64,000 nucleotides of DNA from Marinobacter sp. F3R11. Its GTDB lineage: Bacteria; Pseudomonadota; Gammaproteobacteria; Pseudomonadales; Oleiphilaceae. The notes under the pieces were generated by a model that saw only the letters and a list, made by a program, of their open reading frames with translations, searched no databases and was not told where the DNA came from. Below are positions 1-8,355 of the stretch, piece by piece (position 1 is the stretch's first letter; every line of letters begins with the position of its first letter). The stretch spans positions 912,516-976,515 of the forward strand of contig NZ_QOCH01000015.1 of assembly GCF_003318275.1 (NCBI RefSeq). The letters run 5' to 3'. A program made the position numbers and the translations under genes.

Positions 1-87
1 CAGAAGGTAGAAAAACTGCCCGTTGAACCCTGGGATGTGCCGCTTCACAGCATAGTGACAGACCACCGGGTTTACCGGGTTAAATGA
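1..87 (+). CDS. C-terminal end of an unidentified protein (partial)
   Basis: The window opens in a reading frame of 28 codons that ends with TGA at 85-87; its tail reads HSIVTDHRVYRVK. Only the last residues are present, so the family cannot be recognised. It runs towards the small minus-strand gene that follows, so the two are convergent. It could also be a chance open frame, since 87 bases prove little. Confidence 0.4.
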   Translation, partial: QKVEKLPVEPWDVPLHSIVTDHRVYRVK

Positions 88-100
88 ACCGGAAGAGATT

Positions 101-274
101 TTACCGTGTCAGCGACGTTTTGAGCGTCTGCGCGGAGCTTGCCGAAACAGCGCCTTTCATTACGGTCGCAGCGGACCTGTCTTCCGACGCCTGAAGTGAA
201 GTGAATCCGGTAATCACAAGGCCGACCGCAAAAATCAGCACAATGGCCCGGATAATATCAGGCTTACCACCCAT
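101..274 (-). CDS. small single-pass membrane or exported protein, unknown function
   Basis: This is a 57-residue protein, MGGKPDIIRAIV..., with one hydrophobic segment at about residues 7-25 and a Ser/Ala/Thr-rich polar tail. It may be a membrane-anchored peptide or a cleaved exported one. An ATG three codons upstream (283) is possible, but the AGGA element lies directly against that codon and at normal distance from the ATG at 274, so 274 is preferred. No family was recognised. It lies between an unknown plus-strand gene end and the ilvA terminator. Confidence 0.45.
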   Translation of the reverse strand: MGGKPDIIRAIVLIFAVGLVITGFTSLQASEDRSAATVMKGAVSASSAQTLKTSLTR

Positions 275-448
275 GACACGCATTCCTGTTTCAAATTAAG
301 GTTAAAGCTATGGAAAATCAGGGAGCTATTCTTGGTTTCAAGAATGTGACAAAAGACTACCACGCACTCTGATTTTTACAATTTTTAACAGGTTAAAGTT
401 CAGTAAGATAAAGATATGAGGAAGGCAAGAGCATATTGCCAATAGAAA

Positions 449-485
449 TCAGCCCGGCCATTCCTGTCCGGGCTGACTGTTTTTC
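449..485. terminator. bidirectional hairpin terminator downstream of ilvA
   Basis: A perfect 9-bp stem (449-457 with 468-476, core AGCCCGG/CCGGGCT) has a 10-base loop. On the plus strand it is followed by a T-run at 480-484, on the minus strand by a T-rich tail. It sits just beyond the ilvA stop codon. The rest of 284-488 shows no gene. Confidence 0.65.
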
Positions 486-488
486 TGG

Positions 489-2024
489 TCAGGATGCTTT
501 TCCGTTACCTGCTCCAAGGAAAAGCTGGTAAGCCTCATTATCCGTCATGTTTTCATAACGGAAACCGACTTTTTCCAGCATGGACTCAAAGTCTTTTACT
601 TCATCGTCTTCCACCTGGGCACCCAGCAGCACACGGCTGTATGCCGCGCCGTGATTGCGGTAGTGGAACATGGAGATATTCCAGCGTGTTCCCAGAGACA
701 TCAGGAATTTCAGCAGAGCTCCCGGGCGTTCGGGAAACTCGAACTGGAAGACTTTCTCGTTGGTAATCGTGGGAGCATGGCCACCGACCATGTAGCGAAT
801 ATGCTGTTTGGCCATATCACTGTCAGTAAGATCAACAACCGAGTAGCCATTTGCACGAAGATCCTGAACCAGCTCATCCCTGCCCAGGCCACCAGTCTGG
901 ATCTGAATACCCACGAAAATTGTGGCCTGGCTCGCATCTGAATACCGATAATTAAACTCGGTAATGCTGCGCTTGTGCAACGCATTGATGAAGGTTTTGA
1001 ACGCACCCGGCTTCTCGGGAATGGTGACTGCGAGAATGGCCTCCCGCTTCTCACCAATTTCCGTACGCTCGGAAATGTATCGCAGGCGATCAAAATTCAT
1101 ATTTGCGCCACTCAGGGTGGCGATAAGATTTTCATTCTCAATCTTTTCCCGCTCGATGTACTTCTTGATTCCGGCCACACCCAGCGCTCCGGCTGGCTCG
1201 GATATGGAGCGGGTATCTTCAAAGATATCCTTGATGGCAGCGCAGATTTCGTCGGTGGAGACGGTAATCACCTCATCCACATGATCCTTGCATATCTCCC
1301 AGGGGTGCTCGCCAATCTGTTTTACAGCTACGCCGTCAGCGAAAATGCCCACTTCGTCCAGAATCACACGCTTGCCTGCTTTCATGGCAGCCTGCAGGCA
1401 GTTGGAATCTTCCGGCTCAACGCCAATAATCTTGATTTCAGGACGCAGGTACTTGATATAGGCCGCCATGCCGGCAATCAGGCCACCACCACCCACACAG
1501 ATAAACACCGCATGGATAGGCCTGGTGAACTGCCACATCATTTCCATTGCAACTGTGCCCTGCCCGGCAATAACATCCGGATCGTCATAGGGCGGGATGT
1601 AGGTATAACCGTGCTTCTCAATCAACTCATGGGCATGAGCGGCAGCCTCATCAAAGGCATCGCCTCTGAGCACTACCTTCGCGCCATGATCACGAACGGA
1701 ACGCACTTTGATTTCCGGCGTCGTCTGCGGCATCACAATGATGGCCTTGATTCCAAGTTTCTTGGCAGCAAGAGCCACACCCTGCGCGTGGTTACCGGCA
1801 GAGGCGCAAATCACGCCCTTGGATTTCTGTTCCTCAGACAACTGAGCAATTCGGTTGTACGCGCCACGAATCTTGAAGGAAAACACCGGCTGAAGGTCCT
1901 CTCGCTTGAGCATAATATTGTTGCCAAAGCGTTTGGACAGACTGCGGGCTTCAGTGAGGGGTGTTTCGATGGCCACGTCATAGACGCGCGCATCGAGAAT
2001 CTTCTTGATGTAGCGTTGCGGCAT
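489..2024 (-). CDS. ilvA: threonine ammonia-lyase, biosynthetic (threonine deaminase)
   Basis: Converts L-threonine to 2-oxobutanoate plus ammonia, the first committed step of isoleucine synthesis, in the cytoplasm. The 511-residue protein has the fold-type II PLP domain at about 15-320, with the Schiff-base lysine in SFKIRGAYN (K51) and a glycine loop [10 protein letters not shown]. Two ACT-like regulatory regions follow (about 325-400 and 420-500). This is the full-length form expected to be inhibited by isoleucine, unlike the short catabolic enzyme. It is divergent from rpiA, an arrangement also found in Pseudomonas. The start MPQRYIKK is conventional for the family. Confidence 0.95.
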   Translation of the reverse strand: MPQRYIKKILDARVYDVAIETPLTEARSLSKRFGNNIMLKREDLQPVFSFKIRGAYNRIAQLSEEQKSKGVICASAGNHAQGVALAAKKLGIKAIIVMPQTTPEIKVRSVRDHGAKVVLRGDAFDEAAAHAHELIEKHGYTYIPPYDDPDVIAGQGTVAMEMMWQFTRPIHAVFICVGGGGLIAGMAAYIKYLRPEIKIIGVEPEDSNCLQAAMKAGKRVILDEVGIFADGVAVKQIGEHPWEICKDHVDEVITVSTDEICAAIKDIFEDTRSISEPAGALGVAGIKKYIEREKIENENLIATLSGANMNFDRLRYISERTEIGEKREAILAVTIPEKPGAFKTFINALHKRSITEFNYRYSDASQATIFVGIQIQTGGLGRDELVQDLRANGYSVVDLTDSDMAKQHIRYMVGGHAPTITNEKVFQFEFPERPGALLKFLMSLGTRWNISMFHYRNHGAAYSRVLLGAQVEDDEVKDFESMLEKVGFRYENMTDNEAYQLFLGAGNGKAS

Positions 2025-2115
2025 GCTGGTTCCGATTGCTGGTGAATGGTAGGGGAAACGTACAGTTTAGAAAGTTTGCATATCAGCCGTCTATAAGCAG
2101 ACCTCCTATAGGCGC

Positions 2116-2121
2116 TATAAT
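2116..2121 (+). promoter_or_regulatory. candidate -10 element for rpiA
   Basis: A perfect TATAAT lies 37 bases before the rpiA start codon in the 134-bp ilvA/rpiA gap. No good -35 box is visible at 16-18 bases, so the assignment is tentative. Confidence 0.35.
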
Positions 2122-2158
2122 GGAGCCAAACTCACACGATTTGCATCCGGAGCGCCCG

Positions 2159-2839
2159 ATGACCCAGGACGAACTGAAAAAAGCTGTTGCCAAAGCCGCA
2201 GTGGACTACATAGCACCGCGCCTTGACCAGGACAGCATAATTGGCGTTGGTACCGGAAGCACTGCCAACTTTTTTATCGATATGCTCGCGGATCTGAAAA
2301 CCGAGTTCGATGGGGCGGTAGCCAGTTCAGAAGCCACTGCGGAACGCCTGAAGAGCCACGGCATTCCTGTCTATGATCTGAACAGTGCCGGTGCGCTGGA
2401 GTTCTATGTAGATGGCGCTGACGAAACCAATGAACGCCTTGAGCTGATCAAGGGCGGTGGCGGTGCACTGACCCGGGAGAAAATAGTTGCCGCGGTCGCC
2501 GAGACCTTTATCTGCATTGCCGACGAGTCCAAGAAAGTTAACGTTCTGGGCGATTTTCCCCTGCCGGTAGAAGTAATCCCCATGGCACGCAGCCACGTTG
2601 GCCGTGAAATCGTCAAACTGGGCGGAGACCCTGTGTACCGGGACGGGTTCACAACCGATAACGGCAACATCATTCTCGACATACACAATCTGGATATTTC
2701 CCGCCCAATCCAGATTGAAGAGAAGCTTAACAATATTGTCGGAGTTGTCACCAACGGGCTCTTTGCCATACGCCCTGCGGATCTGCTGCTGCTCGGCACC
2801 ACTCACGGTGTAGAGAGTATTCCTCGCAAAGGCAGCTGA
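2159..2839 (+). CDS. rpiA: ribose-5-phosphate isomerase A
   Basis: Interconverts ribose 5-phosphate and ribulose 5-phosphate in the non-oxidative pentose phosphate pathway. The 226-residue protein shows the family signatures [11 protein letters not shown] (phosphate-binding loop), DGADE (catalytic acidic segment) and [11 protein letters not shown]. The frame is open further upstream, but the ATG at 2159 has GGAG six bases before it and gives the usual family length (about 220). The gene is monocistronic: about 200 bases without a recognisable gene follow, then the minus-strand T6SS island. Confidence 0.94.
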   Translation: MTQDELKKAVAKAAVDYIAPRLDQDSIIGVGTGSTANFFIDMLADLKTEFDGAVASSEATAERLKSHGIPVYDLNSAGALEFYVDGADETNERLELIKGGGGALTREKIVAAVAETFICIADESKKVNVLGDFPLPVEVIPMARSHVGREIVKLGGDPVYRDGFTTDNGNIILDIHNLDISRPIQIEEKLNNIVGVVTNGLFAIRPADLLLLGTTHGVESIPRKGS

Positions 2840-3036
2840 TATCCATACTTTGCGGCTCCGACCTGGCCAACCTGCAAACCCGCGCGGATCGCTACACAGT
2901 TGCGGTGCGCCCGGGAATGCACCAATCAGCGCAATGCATCCATCGCAGGCTTTCAGTTAACTCGCAGAGCAAGCCAACGCTTTGGCAGCGGTACCACTGA
3001 AATCATGAAAGGATTGATTGCCAGACGGCTGAGGAT

Positions 3037-4065
3037 TTAATAAGGCCGTTCCTTCACACCTTTGAGCAGACCCACGATCACATCGGTGCCGCTCATGGGG
3101 GCCATCTCAGGATAGTCTTTCATCTCGATGGCGCCTTCGATTTCCAGGTGGGCGTGGCGGAAGCTATCCACTTTGGTGTCCGTAGCCACCCAGCGGAACT
3201 CCCGTTCGGTTTCGCTGTATTTGCCGTCACTGATGAACAGTCGCCCCTTGCGCCCTGCTACAGTCATCTTGCTGGAGGCCAGAAACGCCATCAGCCCACT
3301 GTTGCGGCCGAGCTCTTCTTTCAGGGCGGAGGCGTTGTGGAAGGTCCCCCCCATCAGAACAAAGCGGGATCGCTTGCCATTGTAAAACTCCATGGCGTAC
3401 CCCTCCCGCTCCGGGGTCACGGTATTCACCACCACGAATTCCCGATCCAGGCAGACTCCCGCTTTTTTATGGGGCCAGGGGTGGTACTCCACATCCCTAG
3501 CTCGTTCTTGCATCCGGGCCAGGCGCTCCTGGTAGATGGCTTTGTAGCCGGATTCGCTCCGCTGCACAACACCAAGCGCTCCCTGGCCCTGGATAGCAAT
3601 GGCCTGCTCAACCTCGGGAAAATCCTTTTGAAAGTACGTTTCAAAAACATGAGCAGCAGTAGGGTCTTCACTTAAACCCGGGATTTTCCGATAATCCGCA
3701 TAATAAACCAGCGTTTTTAGATTGCCCTCCAGATTTTGGTGCACATAACCCGTCTCAACTTTTTCTTTCAGGCGCTTTGCTTCCACCCGGGTCTGCCATT
3801 CCCCAACACGCTGTTCACCGCGGTAGGTAGTGTCGTGGACTTGTTCCTCCGGTGGGTACACCGAGACCAAAATAAGCTCATCATTGTATCCACTGTCGAC
3901 CAGCTTCATGTCCGCCGGCAGCTCCAGTTGGTAACGACCCGCACAGTGCTCCGTGAATTGGAATTCCGGTGCCCCCTTGACGTCCGTTTTGCTCATGGCC
4001 ATTCCTTGTGTGGCTTGTATCAGCAAACCCAGCAACAGCAGGACGTGTTGAGCTACTGATGCCAT
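3037..4065 (-). CDS. T6SS lipase immunity protein, Tli4-like (second copy)
   Basis: A 342-residue exported protein, MASVAQHVLLLLGLLIQATQGMA..., with a clear signal peptide ending near residue 23, so probably periplasmic. It resembles the immunity family (Tli4 type) that neutralises T6SS phospholipase effectors in the periplasm. The start at 4065 is chosen because GGGAGG precedes it; the longer open frame back to 4227 runs into the small membrane gene. It is a paralogue of 4370-5425: N-terminal about 60 residues and C-terminal about 150 residues are almost identical, while the middle is diverged. It is the last gene of the vgrG operon. Family name is from recall; confidence in immunity role comes from position beside a lipase. 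Confidence 0.72.
   Translation of the reverse strand: MASVAQHVLLLLGLLIQATQGMAMSKTDVKGAPEFQFTEHCAGRYQLELPADMKLVDSGYNDELILVSVYPPEEQVHDTTYRGEQRVGEWQTRVEAKRLKEKVETGYVHQNLEGNLKTLVYYADYRKIPGLSEDPTAAHVFETYFQKDFPEVEQAIAIQGQGALGVVQRSESGYKAIYQERLARMQERARDVEYHPWPHKKAGVCLDREFVVVNTVTPEREGYAMEFYNGKRSRFVLMGGTFHNASALKEELGRNSGLMAFLASSKMTVAGRKGRLFISDGKYSETEREFRWVATDTKVDSFRHAHLEIEGAIEMKDYPEMAPMSGTDVIVGLLKGVKERPY
3040..3497. repeat. direct repeat, copy A (3' halves of the tandem immunity genes)
   Basis: About 455 bp is nearly identical (roughly seven differences by eye) to 4394-4851, at a constant offset of 1354. Identity stops sharply near 3497, in the codons for the middle of the protein. Confidence 0.9.
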
Positions 4066-4109
4066 GTCGCCCTCCCGATTGAGACATACACCCGGACAAA
4101 TCAGAACAT

Positions 4110-4370
4110 CTAGGAATCTTTGGAGAGGACCTTCCGGAATCCCATCCAGATCCCGGCCAGCATCCCAAGCAACCCGAAGCCTCCAGCCATGAGCATAAGC
4201 CCTCCGGCCCGGGCAATGCCATCCCACCCCCTGGAGCCACTCTCAAAGAACTCCGTCATTCCAGGAGTGGAGCCTAAAACCAATCCGACAACTACTCCGG
4301 CAACAGCCCCCAGCAGGGTGATTCCGACAACAATGAGTATGGAGCGAAGCTTTCGTGCAAAACCTGCCAT
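4110..4370 (-). CDS. small two-helix membrane protein of the T6SS island
   Basis: An 86-residue protein with a basic N-terminus (MAGFARKLRS), a glycine/valine-rich hydrophobic helix at about 11-33 and a second at about 53-76, so probably an inner-membrane hairpin. Its ATG overlaps the stop of the upstream immunity gene by one base (TAATG), indicating translational coupling. It is sandwiched between the two immunity paralogues. No family was recognised; an accessory role in self-protection is inference from position only. Confidence 0.65.
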   Translation of the reverse strand: MAGFARKLRSILIVVGITLLGAVAGVVVGLVLGSTPGMTEFFESGSRGWDGIARAGGLMLMAGGFGLLGMLAGIWMGFRKVLSKDS

Positions 4371-5425
4371 TATCGTTTCACATCCAGCATGCCGTACGGC
4401 CGCTCCTTCACTCCTTTGAGCAGACCCACGATCACATCGGTGCCGCTCATGGGGGCCATCTCAGGATAGTCTTTCATCTCGATGGCGCCTTCGATTTCCA
4501 GGTGGGCGTGGCGGAAGCTATCCACTTTGGTGTCCGTAGCCACCCAGCGGAACTCCCGTTCGGTTTCGCTGTATTTGCCGTCACTGATGAACAGTCGCCC
4601 CTTGCGCCCTGCTACAGTCATCTTGCTGGAGGCCAGAAAGGCCATGAGACCACTGTTGCGGCCGAGCTCTTCTTTCAGGGCGGAGGCGTTGTGGAAGGTC
4701 CCCCCCATCAGAACAAAGCGGGATCGCTTGCCATTGTAAAACTCCATGGCGTACCCCTCCCGCTCCGGGGTCACGGTATTCACCACCACGAATTCCCGGT
4801 CCAGGCAGACTCCCGCTTTTTTATGGGGCCAGGGGTGGTACTCCACATCGCCCGCCCGCTCTTGCATCCGAGCCAGACGCTCGCGGAAGATGGCTTTGTA
4901 ATCCGGTTCATCACGGCTAATATTTCCATGCACCCCCTGCCCCTGAATGGCAATGGCCTGCTCTACCTCGGGAAAGTCTTTCAGAAAAAAGGTTTCGTAC
5001 TTATGCCATTCAGTAGGATCTTCACGCATGCCTGGAATTTTCCTCCGGTCGGCATAATAAACCAGCGTCTTGAGGTTGCCCCCCAGGCTCTCATGCACAT
5101 AGCCAGTTTCCACAATCTCCTTCTGACGTTCAATTTCCACCCGGTCTTTCCATTCCTCAACACGCTGTTCACCGCGGTAAGCCGTGTCGTGGACTCGTTC
5201 TTCCGGTGGGTACACCGAGGTCATGATCAGTTCATCGTTGTATCCGCTGTCGATGAGCTTCATGTCTGCCGGCAGCTCCAGTTGGTAACGACCCGCACAG
5301 TGCTCCGTGAATTGGAATTCTGGGGCTTCTGCCTCATTGACGTCCGTTTTGCTCATGGCCATTCCTTGTGTTGTCTGTGTCAGTAATACCAGCCCTGCCA
5401 GGGCGTTGCGGATAAGTGGTGACAT
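4370..5425 (-). CDS. T6SS lipase immunity protein, Tli4-like (first copy)
   Basis: A 351-residue exported protein starting MSPLIRNALAGLVLLTQTTQ, with a signal peptide ending near GMA. It follows the lipase gene directly: the lipase stop is at 5426-5428 and this ATG at 5423-5425. That adjacency, the predicted periplasmic location and similarity to lipase-immunity proteins support the call. Relative to the second copy it has a diverged centre (about residues 90-200) and a few extra C-terminal residues (GMLDVKR). Which copy protects against the linked lipase cannot be told from sequence; proximity favours this one. Confidence 0.75.
   Translation of the reverse strand: MSPLIRNALAGLVLLTQTTQGMAMSKTDVNEAEAPEFQFTEHCAGRYQLELPADMKLIDSGYNDELIMTSVYPPEERVHDTAYRGEQRVEEWKDRVEIERQKEIVETGYVHESLGGNLKTLVYYADRRKIPGMREDPTEWHKYETFFLKDFPEVEQAIAIQGQGVHGNISRDEPDYKAIFRERLARMQERAGDVEYHPWPHKKAGVCLDREFVVVNTVTPEREGYAMEFYNGKRSRFVLMGGTFHNASALKEELGRNSGLMAFLASSKMTVAGRKGRLFISDGKYSETEREFRWVATDTKVDSFRHAHLEIEGAIEMKDYPEMAPMSGTDVIVGLLKGVKERPYGMLDVKR
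4394..4851. repeat. direct repeat, copy B (3' halves of the tandem immunity genes)
   Basis: Partner of 3040-3497. The near-identity over about 455 bp, beside diverged central segments in the same genes, points to recent duplication or gene conversion. Confidence 0.9.
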
Positions 5426-7180
5426 TCAGCCTCCCAGTTTGCTGTGGATGTCGGGCAGCAGCGTTTGCAGCTCACCCACTACCAGATCCCTTACGTCCGG
5501 GCAGTTAAAAAATGTTTGGTGTGTCTCCGTAGCCGGCAGGGGTATGCGTTTCAATCCGCCTGCCGCTGAGGGGTGGTCACCGGCACCGGCGTGGACGGTG
5601 GCGTCCCCTGGGGCGGCTTCCGGTTGCAGTTTGAAGCCTGTCGTATTGGCTTTCGGGGGAGGTGGCGGTTCGTGCTCATACCGGGCCTGTTGGAGCCACG
5701 CATCAAGCGCGGCCTCATGGCGCTGTTTTTCTTCCGGGCCGTACAGGCTCACCGTACCGTCACCAAAGAATATGGCATGGTTTTCATGGCGGTACACCTG
5801 CCACTCGTCCCGGCTACCATCCGGGATCTTTTTCCCCTCCCACACACAACGGTCAAAGGAGAGATCATTCTTATTGTTGCTGTAAATGAGTGTGGTGGTA
5901 TTGTGAAAGTTGTCCGCGAGAGATTGATGGAAAACTGAAAATGCTTTAAGTCTAGACTTCATAGCAAACTGATAATCACGTAGTTCAGCAGCCGAACGCG
6001 TACCCACTGGCAACTCCGGCGCCAACAATTCCGGCTGAATCATCCGGTACCACACATCAAACCGCGAATAGAAATCGAAAACAGCCTCACCCTGCCCGAT
6101 ATCCAGTACCTCCGGTCCCTGCTCGCCTGCTTTCAGGTGTAGCCATTCCGGTTTATTGTCCGCCGTGCGGTATAACTGGTTGGGCAGCAATTCCAGGCCG
6201 CCCTGACAGAAACCGAGAATGGCTGTAGTATCAGCCGCATTTTTACCCAGAACAAATTTTGTCATGCCGGACTCTCCCGCCCGGAATTTTTTATATGTGG
6301 CCGGGCTCCCGTGGGTGGGCATGGCACCGTGAATAACAGCTTCCACCTCAGCTTCGATACCGGACAAGACAAACCCGGCCCGGGAGGCATAGCCGCCCAT
6401 GGAATGGCTAATGACCACAAACTTGACGTCGGATGAGGATAACCCTCTCTCATCCCCGTCCACAATCTGTTGGCGGAATTCCGTAAGACGCTCCTTCAGC
6501 CGGTCACCAGCCACCTCATTGCTGACCATCCAGTTATAGCCTACGGCAAATACAGGAAAGCGCAGGCCCGGGTAGAGCCGGGAAAGTGTCTGCCCCTTGT
6601 TCTCAAGGTATTTCAGGAAGCTGCCATAGCTGTCCCAGTGCACCTCACCCCAGCCCCGGCTGCGTTTTTCCTGCACCTGTGAGGGAGGGACCGCCGTGTA
6701 GATGCGAAAATAGTCATCGGTGCCCTCGTCGATATCCAACAGATCATCCTGCCGATCAACAACAGGTGTTCCTCGACGTTTTGCGTTACCGTTGACCAGT
6801 AGCTGCTTGCGCTTCACAGGCCCGGCAAACATAAGGTCACTCACGCGAGGCACCACACCAGCGTACCGGCGGGCAGTGCGGCCTTTCTCAACCCAGCTGT
6901 CGCGGGTTTCTTTAACACCAATCCAGCGCCGCTGAAACCATTTCCCGACGGATTCCCAGGTGCCATCGGAATTATTTCCCTGAGCTTCGGCCATCTCCTG
7001 CTCCCGCTGCGCCTTGGCTTCAATAGCTGCGCCACTTGCCCCCTCGAACCCCAGGCCGGCTGCAGGATCCCAGACCGAGTCACCGCTTTTGGCATTCTTC
7101 AGCCGCGTACCCATAATCCCCGGCACGAACACCAAGGCAACGGCACCGGGGCGACACTTGCAATCTTCACTGCAGCTCAT
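5426..7180 (-). CDS. type VI secretion lipase/phospholipase effector (Tle type)
   Basis: A 584-residue alpha/beta-hydrolase predicted to attack membrane lipids of rival cells after VgrG/PAAR-dependent delivery. Early strand plus oxyanion region VFVPGIMGTRL (about 17-27), nucleophile elbow VISHSMGG with S260, candidate Asp in GDGTV (D474) and candidate His in THQTFF (H554) form a plausible triad. The elbow is SHSMG rather than the usual GxSxG. A proline run (PPPPP) lies in a linker before the C-terminal part. The start at 7180 has AAGGAG eight bases upstream and overlaps the previous gene by 14 bases; a longer reading to 7255 is less likely. There is no signal peptide, and three Cys lie in the first nine residues. 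Exact Tle subfamily is uncertain; the Tli4-like neighbours suggest a Tle4-like enzyme. Confidence 0.8.
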   Translation of the reverse strand: MSCSEDCKCRPGAVALVFVPGIMGTRLKNAKSGDSVWDPAAGLGFEGASGAAIEAKAQREQEMAEAQGNNSDGTWESVGKWFQRRWIGVKETRDSWVEKGRTARRYAGVVPRVSDLMFAGPVKRKQLLVNGNAKRRGTPVVDRQDDLLDIDEGTDDYFRIYTAVPPSQVQEKRSRGWGEVHWDSYGSFLKYLENKGQTLSRLYPGLRFPVFAVGYNWMVSNEVAGDRLKERLTEFRQQIVDGDERGLSSSDVKFVVISHSMGGYASRAGFVLSGIEAEVEAVIHGAMPTHGSPATYKKFRAGESGMTKFVLGKNAADTTAILGFCQGGLELLPNQLYRTADNKPEWLHLKAGEQGPEVLDIGQGEAVFDFYSRFDVWYRMIQPELLAPELPVGTRSAAELRDYQFAMKSRLKAFSVFHQSLADNFHNTTTLIYSNNKNDLSFDRCVWEGKKIPDGSRDEWQVYRHENHAIFFGDGTVSLYGPEEKQRHEAALDAWLQQARYEHEPPPPPKANTTGFKLQPEAAPGDATVHAGAGDHPSAAGGLKRIPLPATETHQTFFNCPDVRDLVVGELQTLLPDIHSKLGG

Positions 7181-7523
7181 CCACGCTCTCCTTGTGTTGT
7201 TTTCGTTCCTTTGCCCATTCCAGTATCCGCTCCGCCCGGAACTGCTCCAATGCACCGGAGTCCATATAGCCTTTCACCACCGGGTGCTTCAGTGCATCCG
7301 GCACGTAGTGCAATGCCTCCAGGAACAGAGTTGTTGCAGGCAGGCTGGTAAAGCCGGCCTCGGCGGCCAGACTCAACCCGGTTTCCAGCTCGGCCTTGCA
7401 CCTGGGCCAGTCGGCCGGAGGGTCCGGCAACTCCATTAAATGACGAGCCAGGGCAAAGCACCGGACTCGCTGTTGCTGGGCAGGCATGTGATCTAGGTCT
7501 TCCTGTGTAAGTGTCCAGCCCAT
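7167..7523 (-). CDS. small helical protein of the T6SS effector cassette
   Basis: A 118-residue cytoplasmic protein, MGWTLTQEDLDHMPAQQQRV..., predicted mainly alpha-helical and acidic, with no signal peptide. It begins two bases after the PAAR stop and overlaps the lipase start by 14 bases, so it is translated with them. Its position between PAAR and effector suggests an adaptor or chaperone for loading the lipase, but that is inference; no family was recognised. The frame is open upstream to 7673, but that part lies inside the PAAR gene. Confidence 0.65.
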   Translation of the reverse strand: MGWTLTQEDLDHMPAQQQRVRCFALARHLMELPDPPADWPRCKAELETGLSLAAEAGFTSLPATTLFLEALHYVPDALKHPVVKGYMDSGALEQFRAERILEWAKERKQHKESVDELQ

Positions 7524-7525
7524 GA

Positions 7526-7816
7526 TCAACCTACCGTCACCGCAGGATCGCCTTCCAGCACCACTCCCCCATGGGCAGTGGTACTTCCCTGAAGCACAAC
7601 GGGAACTCCGTTTACTGTCAGGCCTGGAGATCCCTGCACCAGGGTATCCGGCCCGCCCACCTTGCAACTGCATTTGTGGCCTTTAAGCGCCACAGGTACA
7701 CCATTTACGGTAAAACCCTGATCGCCTTCGCTAATAGCCCCGCCAATATGCGGGGTATTGCCTGCGAACATGGGGCACGCGTGGTAATGTCCTTTCAGGG
7801 ATACGGGAATGCCCAT
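7526..7816 (-). CDS. PAAR-domain spike-tip protein
   Basis: A 96-residue protein made of the PAAR repeat fold: GDQGFTVNGVPVALKGHKC and SPGLTVNGVPVVLQGS are successive repeats, with His/Cys residues (GHYHACPMF, KGHKCSC) suited to binding the metal at the tip. It caps the VgrG trimer and helps carry effectors. The start ATG at 7816 overlaps the upstream stop by one base (TGATG), with GGAGGA upstream. It has no C-terminal toxin extension, so the cargo is presumably the separate lipase. Confidence 0.9.
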   Translation of the reverse strand: MGIPVSLKGHYHACPMFAGNTPHIGGAISEGDQGFTVNGVPVALKGHKCSCKVGGPDTLVQGSPGLTVNGVPVVLQGSTTAHGGVVLEGDPAVTVG

Positions 7817-8355
7817 CAAACTTCCTCCGTGAATACTAATGGACTATTGGTGAAGCCCGCGCCTTTGCCTGACTGTTGCCAGATCTGGAGCTGATGCGGG
7901 TGGTTATACGGGTTCAGGTCTGCGTGAACCAGCAGATCAAATGGCGCCAGAAAATCGTTTCGACGCTGCTGCGTGCAGTCTTCAAGATAGGGAAAAAGCA
8001 CCCGGGGGTCGTACCAGCGAAAGCGGGTTGTCTCACCGCTGGGCAGTGCGGCGTATACCCTGCCCCTGAGCTGGTTAACCAGTGTTTTCTGGTCAAGAGG
8101 GCTGGCACACCAAAGGCTGGCGTGGCCGAGTGGGTCTTTCTTCAGACAGGTATCCACAAGGTCGGGATAGCTGTCTGCTCTTATCAGCCATGGGCCGCTG
8201 TCGGCCAGATCTTCATCCTGCTGCCTGAACAGGGATTGCAGTGGGGCACCCATTCCCCGGGCGTACCATAACGGTTCTGCACAGCTGGCGGCATCCAATA
8301 CCAGCCACTGAGCGCCTGCACCCAGCAAGGTTGTCCGGCGCTGTTCGTTGTTCAT
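7816..8355 (-). CDS. DUF4123 T6SS effector chaperone/adaptor
   Basis: A 179-residue cytoplasmic protein with features of the DUF4123 (Tap/TEC) family, including the central RWYDPRVL segment and the typical position directly after vgrG. Members hold an effector and load it onto the VgrG tip. The start MNNEQRRT at 8355 overlaps the vgrG stop in an ATGA tetranucleotide. The next gene (PAAR) overlaps its stop by one base. Family assignment is from recall of motif and synteny. Confidence 0.82.
   Translation of the reverse strand: MNNEQRRTTLLGAGAQWLVLDAASCAEPLWYARGMGAPLQSLFRQQDEDLADSGPWLIRADSYPDLVDTCLKKDPLGHASLWCASPLDQKTLVNQLRGRVYAALPSGETTRFRWYDPRVLFPYLEDCTQQRRNDFLAPFDLLVHADLNPYNHPHQLQIWQQSGKGAGFTNSPLVFTEEV

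Noticed and set aside
975..2045. Long plus-strand frame of 356 codons opposite ilvA
   Set aside because: It lies entirely antisense to a well-conserved threonine deaminase, has no recognisable motif and no ribosome site; it is a mirror of ilvA codon bias.
2106..2120. CTATAGGCGCTATAA near rpiA as another copy of the 26411 palindrome
   Set aside because: Only the TATAGGCGC part matches and the second arm is absent; it overlaps the likely -10 box, so similarity is probably chance.
2840..3036. Possible gene remnant between rpiA and the T6SS island
   Set aside because: One frame stays open for about 50 codons, but there is no motif, start or ribosome site, so it cannot be called a pseudogene.
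4355..5386. 343-codon plus-strand frame opposite the first immunity gene
   Set aside because: The minus-strand paralogues have signal peptides, coupled starts and duplicated sequence that make biological sense; the plus frame is their shadow.
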